Below, in pieces: positions 57,120-64,000 of a DNA stretch of 64,000 nucleotides (positions are counted from its first letter, which is position 1; each line of letters opens with the position of its first letter). The notes below the pieces were generated by a model. The model was not told the DNA's origin. It did no database searches and saw only the letters and a list, made by a program, of their open reading frames with translations. This stretch comes from Echinometra lucunter (taxonomy: Eukaryota; Echinodermata; Echinoidea; Camarodonta; Echinometridae): positions 5,947,855-6,011,854 of the forward strand of contig CM057153.1 in NCBI GenBank assembly GCA_029962745.1. The letters run 5' to 3'. Both the position numbers and the translations under genes were made by a program.

Positions 57120-57475
57120 AGCGTTTTTATTTTTTTATTTTTTATTATTTTTTTTTTGGGGGGGGGGGTAGGAGAATGATGCTTTTTTTTTAATTTTGCG
57201 AGCCGGCGAAGCGAGCGAACCGAAAATATGGACTTCTTGAAACCTCTTGTAGGCACCTTATCAAAAGTCAGAACCAATTTGGAACGCAGCTTTTAGCGTC
57301 TTTCCCGCTCAGCGTCTGTTTTCCTCTCCGATCCCCCCGTTCCTCTGTACAGGGGACCGGGTAAGCCGATGTGAAAACCGGGCACAGCGAAGACGATAAA
57401 AAATAAAATAAAATTAAAAAAAAAAAAAAAAAAAAAACGATGGACGCAACTTTTGATAAGCTACCTATGAAAGAT
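57120..57475. repeat. low-complexity T/G/A tracts with GCGAGCGAAGCGAGCG-like motif
   Basis: T-rich and G-run sequence, then TTTTGCGAGCCGGCGAAGCG, and finally a long A tract at about 57415. The motif resembles the purine-rich motifs in the hAT-type element at 41385-42097. Probably a decayed relative. Confidence 0.4.
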
Positions 57476-58056
57476 CGATGTGTTATTTTGTGGGTGGGCC
57501 TATATGTAGTGGAGTGAGTGAGCCATAATAGCCATGCTTGTTATTAAAAAAAAGTGTTATTTGGTCATAAAACAGGGCAACTGTAGGCCTATTAGATATC
57601 TGAATGACATGATCACCTTGTTGCCAAAAATGACTATATTTTGGCACCTCACTGGTGCATTTTGCTGTCTCGCAAAACAACTCTATATATAAATGTAGGT
57701 TTTCCCGTCCATCTTCGTAAACTTATCATCGATATCAACGATATTTTCGTTCAATTTCACGCGAAATTGATTGACAATTTGGATCAACATTTAAAAAGCA
57801 AATATTATCGTTCAATTTTTTTAGCATGCAATTTACTACTGTTAGAATACAGAAGTGCAGAAAGAAAATTCCATTTAATTATTTGTGTAAACAAAAATCA
57901 AATTCGTGTAAACAGCATTCCAATTAGCGCAGGACATGACGTGGGAAGATTCTTGGCATTTCCATGAATAGGCAAACAGTTTTGACATTTGTGCAATGTT
58001 TTTCATCTTACGGTGATGAGTCAGTGTGTGTTTCTGCTTATATGAAAACTATGAAT

Positions 58057-58406
58057 CATTGGCGTAGCCATGAATTTTCAACGGGGGGGGGGGGGCAAGG
58101 CGAAGGAGCGAAACGACCAAGCGGGGGAAGGGTGTGGGGGTATCCCCTTCCCACGGTAGGGAGATTTTTGAAAATTCGTGCATGAAAATGGCATTTTCTG
58201 CACACTAAAATTCAGTTTTGGGTAACTTACATGAGAAGTGGCATATTTATTTTTAACTTTCATTTCGCAGGGTAAGGGTAGGGTAAGTTATGTGAAGTGG
58301 ACTCGATGAAAGTTTTTTTTTTTCTTCTTTTTTTTTTTTTTGCTCGCCGATCAACAGGGGGCCAAGGCCCCCCTTGTGTCCCCCCCCCCCCTTAGCTATG
58401 CCAGTG
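58057..58406. mobile_element. 350-bp hAT-type MITE with perfect 8-bp target duplication
   Basis: Ends CATTGGCGTAGCCA and TAGCTATGCCAGTG are inverted (11 of 14) and flanked by exact CTATGAAT at 58049-58056 and 58407-58414. A G-run follows the left end and a C-run precedes the right end, the same plan as 41385-42097. No coding frame. Confidence 0.85.
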
Positions 58407-59049
58407 CTATGAATGTAGAAAGAACAAGATTGTGATTCATTAGCATTTAGCTGATGGAAAAAAAATATATTAAAAGAAACCCCCTCACAATTAATATGCA
58501 AATAAAGATCACAAAAAATAATACATGACCATATATGACAGGCATTTTATACTGAATTGTATACAAAGATAAAGAATAAGACCACAGAAGAATAAAAGAA
58601 TAATGACATACAATATAAACTGAAAAAAAAGAAATATGAATGTCAAATATATAAGAGAAAAGAAATGAAGAATTAAAGAGAATAAAAATGAAAATGAAAA
58701 AGAGAGAGAGAGACTTACCATAGAGTTAGTGTGTATGTAACTCATGCAACTCTATGTTCTAATTGAATGGCGTAAGTGCGAAAGTGATTGCCTAAAGATG
58801 AAAATGAAACAGCAATTCAGCAAGGAATTTCTTCTTCCTATCAAACTTGGCGAAATTGAATGACGATAATTCATTACAAAATTGAATCAAAATGCATTCA
58901 ATTTGAATGATAATTGTACTAATTTCAATGTTTAAAAAAAAAAGAATTGAAAGCCAAAACTGTTAAATTGAAACACTGGAAAACCGATGGACTATATATA
59001 AATTGCTTGAATTTGAATGCTTGATCATGAAATTGAAAGCTGTTTTGAC

Positions 59050-59810
59050 GAATTCGGCCGGGAAAACCTATATTACAAGCGAGCGAGGAAACACACATTC
59101 TTTTGATGATAGAGTATTATTTCGTCATCGAAATACACTAAACATGTTTAGAAAATGTACATTCCGTCACCTCACTTGCCGGATAATTTATTTATTTATT
59201 TTTTCTTTTTTGCTTTCCGAAATCATCCTGAATCTAAATATCATATACGAGCCAGAGCAGCGAGCGAGGAAAAATATACACTGTTTTTAGGTAGAAGTGA
59301 TAATTCGTCATTAAAATGCACCATCGACCTGTAAAATTATCAAATTTGGTCACCTTGCTTGCAGAATTTGTTTGCTTTCCCAACTATCCTGTATGCTATC
59401 ATACGAGCGAGCGCAGCAAGCGAGAAAACATATACTCTTTCGTAGGTAGAGGTGATTATTCGTCATCAAAATACACAGTTGGGCCTATAAGATATCTAAA
59501 TTTGGTGATTTGGTTTGCTTTCCTAGCCATCTTGTATCTAAATATCATACGAGCGAGTGAAGCGATTGAGCGAGAATAAATATACACCTTTTGTACGTAG
59601 AAGGGATCATTCGTCATCAAAATACACTATGGGCCCATAAGATATCTAAAATCGGTCACCTCGCTTGCCGAATTCGTTTACTTTCCCAACCATCAGTATC
59701 TAAATATCATACGATCAAGCGCAGCGAGCAGGACCCCCCCCCCCCCCCTCTTTTTCATGGTCGTCATCAAAATACGATATAATCCTCTCTAAGATAAATA
59801 CATATTGTAG
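59050..59810. repeat. degenerate tandem repeat, five units of about 150-185 bp
   Basis: Anchor CGTCATCAAAATACAC recurs at about 59123, 59306, 59461, 59612 and 59762. Each unit also has a GGTCACCTCGCTTGCCGAATT-like block (shortened here), TATCTAAATATCATACGA, and AGCGAGCGCAGCGAGCGAG. The last unit is interrupted by a C-run near 59734. Confidence 0.75.
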
Positions 59811-60408
59811 CACCTGTCTGCCAAATATGAAGCTATTTGGGCACCTAGCTTGCATGCAGTCCTAAACCATTTTGTTTCTACCAGTCAGCAAAGCTCTGTT
59901 TTCTTTAAAAAGTAGATTTGTCACTGAAAACAAATGACTTTTGTAGTGTACATCTTCCTGCAAAATTCGGTGATATTCGGGCATCTCGCTGCTGGTAATT
60001 CAATACAACCCTCTAAAACCTTCCTATCTGCTATGTAGAATCATCTATGATTCGTTGCTTGTTTAATCTAATGGTTACTGTATTTGCTTAAGAATGTTTT
60101 ACCTTGTCAACTGATTTGTAAATTTGTTACCAGTGAAAAACAGATTTTGGTATGGACAATTAATACTTAATTTCAATTTCAAGAGTGCTTGCTGCGAAAA
60201 CATGTTATTTCCAAATTGATGAGCGAGACAAAGATTTATTGTACAGCTAAGAGCACAAAGCCCCGCAAAATGGGTGTGGAGTATAATCATAAATGTTTCA
60301 TATTTTAATCTACTGCTGCATAAAGAAAATTATAATATGAATAACATGGAGAAGGGATGGGAATATAACTTATTGTGATGGGTGCTGTGTTACCCCTCAT
60401 AAAAATCA

Positions 60409-60428
60409 GGGGGTGCTGCAGCACCCCC
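60409..60428. repeat. perfect 20-bp palindrome GGGGGTGCTGCAGCACCCCC
   Basis: A self-complementary 20-mer. Variants of its half-sites recur at about 60448-60500 (GCTGCAGCACCCCC, CCCCCAGCATCCCC) and at 56911-56925 (GGGGGTGCTGAGCCCC), so it belongs to a dispersed repeat. Confidence 0.7.
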
Positions 60429-60509
60429 ATCCAAATTAAGCCCTCTGGAGGGTGCTCACCCCCTCAAAAATTCCCGGGGTTGCTGCAGCACCCCCAGCAT
60501 CCCCGGCTC

Positions 60510-62880
60510 CCAGGGACCTGTAAAAGTCTGTTTCGAAATTCACTGACAAGAAACAAGGGGGAATCGTCTTCACATTTTGAGAATGCCAAATTATGCCAAG
60601 AAGCGGGATTAAGTATTGTATCCCTATAAAAGATACAACCCTTCCTTCACCCCAACCCCCTGATTTCCACTCATCGTAACTGATGATTGTTGAGCGAAAC
60701 AAGAAAAACGTGGTTCCATCGTCTCGCGTAGTCTGAATGCTTTCCTTCATCATATTGAGCAAATATGGATACGTGCTTTAGACCGTGTAGACGGTGTTTC
60801 AAAATGGAGAAAAGGAACATGAAACTTATCCTGGGATTTTGATCATAGTATGAAACACAATGGAAGCTGTCACGATGGATTTTATATTCTTATATCTTCG
60901 TATTTGCAATGTAAGTCATGACTTGATCCACCGCTTTCCATTACAGGCTTCTCTGCATTCGACCTATCTTATAAAAGCCTTTTCGGAAAAACATGACCAT
61001 TTTTTTTTTATTCGAAAGCAAACGTTCAGTACCGTGCTTGTAAGAATTACGAGAGAAAAAAAACCCCAAGGGAGTAGCTAGGGTTTTCATATCGATTCGC
61101 TCATTATGAGCGCTTCAATTCCTCAGTGGAAAATACAGTTGCAAACGTTTATATTGGAAATAGTTTAACTCCAAACTCAATGCAACACATTTTCACAGAG
61201 GGTGGATGGAACTGCTAATAATGTGACAGGAAAACGTATCGCAATAATTGTGAGGAAACGAGAACATTTTCGTTTTTTTAAAGAAATTACTTGTAAACAA
61301 ATCTCATATTTATTGTCCATGCCTCTAGCAATAAACTTTCAAAATATATTTACGACGTATGGGTTTCACAAACTTTACACTTATACAAAATAATTACTTT
61401 GAGTCACTCATAAAATATGAAATATGAAACTCATGAAATAGACATGGCATGCATCGGAAAGTTTTTTGCAAATGAAGGGGCTCTGTAGTGTCCAAAAACT
61501 ACAGTCTCTCGACAACTGATTTTAATATTTTATTTGGGTTATGGGGTCGCCGATATGCAACAATCAATCATGGCTGGCGGATACCGAGGGAATATTAGAA
61601 TATCATAAGTCGCTGTTCTTAAGGCAGTGTGCAATTAATTCACTTATACAGTATAATCGGACCTTGTATTGGATGCTACATATTATGGTCTGCATTTTTT
61701 CATAATTGCTTGCCCTTTGGAATTTAAAATGGGTTCATGAATTTAAAGATAGAAATGATGGAATAAGTTTGTAACCTTATAAGAGGATGATTAAGGGCAG
61801 ATAGGAATACAGGGATGTATCAGGGATGTATATAGAACCGTGGCCTTCTTCGTCACACAATCAATCAACTCATAGATCGTGTTATACCTGGAAAGCATGG
61901 CGTAAATTCAAGGGGATGGTGGTATAATATATCCCCACTTCTATTGATAGGCTAGTAGAGAACAATTTAATATCTGGCTTTTGACTGAAACATAATATCA
62001 TGTGTGCCCGCAATCAGATTGCTTCTCTCACGTTGGCGCCAGGAATGTCATTTCTGACAGACATGGCGGTACAAATGTTCACTATAATTATCATTATTAA
62101 ACATCTATAGTAATAAAATTTCTGCCTGAAATGCTATCAAAAACAAGACCTGGGAAATCTCGGCTAATCATGATACAAGATTCCCATTATAAAGTTCAGT
62201 TGTTGCGTGACCCCTTCTACTCACTTAGTGTTAAATCCTACGTGAAATATCATACTCTTCATCTGATCAAGGGTGTACATGTACCTCCTTGATCTCATCA
62301 GTCACTGCTTTTGTGTGAAATAAAGAATAAGAGTATAGTCCATTCAAAGTACACGTTAACCCGACACTAATTGCAAATTCCACTGCAATGCACTTCAGTC
62401 AAATTCCTCAAAACTTTCTCTCCCCCATCATCCGGCATTATGTATCATTATGATCTAAAGCAATATGCATAATCTCATTCGATGTAATTTTTTTTATGCT
62501 GTGAACTTTTTTTAATTTCTATATCGATCCCTTCTCTTTTTAAGAAAATACCGTTGCACATCCCACAACAAATGACGTAAGGTTCTGAATAGCAAATATT
62601 CCACACACGTTTACCTAAATCGTATCAGTCTACTTTCACATTTCTGAATTGCTTCAACAACCTGCAATTATCAATTGTGTTGATTTCAGTATTTATTTGT
62701 CTTTTATATCCATATGTTTGACGGTTTTAAAAACAATTATTAAAAAAAAATACATGATGTATTTATGTACGATGGGAGAGTATTGTGTGCGTGTGTGTGA
62801 GTTTGTGCTAGACATATTGGCTAAAGATTTCGATCATCCCCTACTTCTCGAAACGGATTTACGCCGGTTATGAAAGTACG
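60510..62880. other. region with nothing recognised
   Basis: AT-rich sequence with short open frames lacking splice context or family motifs. I see no gene, RNA or clear repeat. Confidence 0.5.
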
Positions 62881-62889
62881 AAGTCTTTA

Positions 62890-63402
62890 ACATGATTGAT
62901 CTTCAGTGATGTCCTTGACCTAAGTACTCTGAAATCTAATCAGATAGTCTTCATATGGTGATGTATACTAACACCAATTTTTAAAGTTCATGCATCATAA
63001 TTCTAAATGGCATCATCGTGTTAACAAGACTATCACCTGAAATTTCAGAATTGACATCTGTGACATATGACCTTTGACCTACATTCCCCAAAATTTAATC
63101 AGATCGTCTTCCTATGGTGATACATACTATCACCTAGTCTGAATATTATACTGCAAGGCTCTTGAGATATCTTGGTATAACGAGGCTAACACCCAAAATT
63201 TCCTAAATTGACCGCAGTAACCTTCGACCTTTGGCAAACTCTAACATTTAATCAGATCGTCTTCCTACGGTGACACCGAGACCAAGCTTGAAGTTCATAC
63301 CTCAAACAGGTCCTGAGAAATCACTTTTTAAAAAAAGACGGACGGACGGACAACGTGATAATATAATGCCTCCAGCACCACCTTCTGTGGGCGGAGGCAT
63401 AT
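62890..63402. repeat. three-unit repeat (about 155 bp) with (GACG)n and terminal hairpin
   Basis: The phrase ATCAGATCGTCTTCCTATGG recurs at about 62939, 63098 and 63251. Each is preceded by a TGACCTTTGACCT-like block; the middle copy, at 63068-63080, is exact. The unit array ends in a short GACG run (63338-63350) and a hairpin ATGCCTCC (63366) / GGAGGCAT (63393). It is a dispersed, non-coding mobile-type repeat of a kind that I recall from other marine invertebrate genomes (unverified). Confidence 0.65.
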
Positions 63403-64000
63403 GAAAATAAATAAATATGTTGTGTATTTACGGTTTACACCTAATTAAGTTGTAACTTACGACACACATAAATCTGAACTTTGCGCAACATACATGCAGT
63501 TTAAGGGGAACAAAATCACAGCTCGGAACACTTCCGACCTTGACCTAAACCTTGACCTTATTGAAATGTGTGAGATGTGTAATAACTCAGTCAGAGTGAA
63601 ACAGTACAAGTACACCTATAATCAAGCATCATACCTGCTATTATTTTACGATTCTTTATTCTTCTCTCTTACAACACCAGCAGAATTTTGACACTTGCTA
63701 ACAAATGTTCAACTGTACCAGCTGCAAACTCTATGCGTAATGGAAAGTATTGATTTTTTTTTAGTTTTCATTTTTTTTTCCATCTAAGAGTTGGCCTCAA
63801 ACGTTTTCGTAAACCTGGTTAGAACACAATTTTCCTCACGATTTCACAACTTTTATGAGTCATGAAATGTGATGTATCAGAATGATAAACATCTTGTTGT
63901 GATTTACCGATTTTATTTAATGCATTTAAAAACCAACAAATGCCGATAGAAATTAGTGCAGTTTGTGAAAGCATGAGGAAGACTGTTTTGTTGTTGTTGT

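Noticed and set aside
60375..60629. Pro/Gly-rich frames near the GCTGCAGC palindrome
   Set aside because: They derive from a dispersed repeat with no splice context or conserved motif.

Overview
The window is eukaryotic nuclear DNA from an invertebrate deuterostome, most likely a sea urchin. It is AT-rich and intron-rich, has long trinucleotide arrays and many small DNA transposons, and carries a foldback element built like the sea-urchin TU family. The species call is an inference.

The main structural fact is that the window is three contigs joined by two gaps of exactly 500 N (13071-13570 and 30994-31493), and the contigs overlap without having been merged. About 1997-13070 is repeated as 13571-24644, and 20874-30993 is repeated as 31494-42683. 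Each duplication starts and stops exactly at a gap edge. The apparent three tandem copies of one gene are therefore one locus seen as redundant or allelic contigs, and the real sequence is about 41 kb. Contigs 2 and 3 look like different haplotypes: they differ by substitutions and by two clean transposon insertions.

There are two recognisable genes, arranged tail to tail. (1) On the plus strand is an ankyrin-repeat DHHC palmitoyltransferase (ZDHHC17/ZDHHC13/Patsas type). Ten exons are visible: six ankyrin repeats, four predicted membrane segments and a complete zinc-binding DHHC cysteine-rich domain. The 5' exon(s) lie outside the window. The gene appears as copy A (2416-11561), copy B (13978-23126, the most readable in its 3' half) and partial copy C (31505-33770). 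Its intron 4 is packed with AGT/AGC arrays, and its intron 2 holds decayed copies of an ankyrin exon. (2) On the minus strand is a complete five-exon POLR1D (RPAC2), the shared RNA polymerase I/III subunit, at 39720-55430. Its last exon also appears in contig 2 (29171-29215). Its first intron (about 9.6 kb) contains two LINE fragments, one of them split by a 3.07-kb foldback transposon with a 9-bp target-site duplication, and a second nested foldback structure.

The rest is intergenic or intronic DNA dominated by mobile elements: TTAA-flanked (piggyBac-type) MITEs, hAT-type MITEs with 8-bp target duplications, a mariner-like MITE, LINE 3' ends, and tandem repeats upstream of POLR1D (about 55.6-63.4 kb). 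I found no rRNA or tRNA genes, no CRISPR arrays and no bacterial genes.
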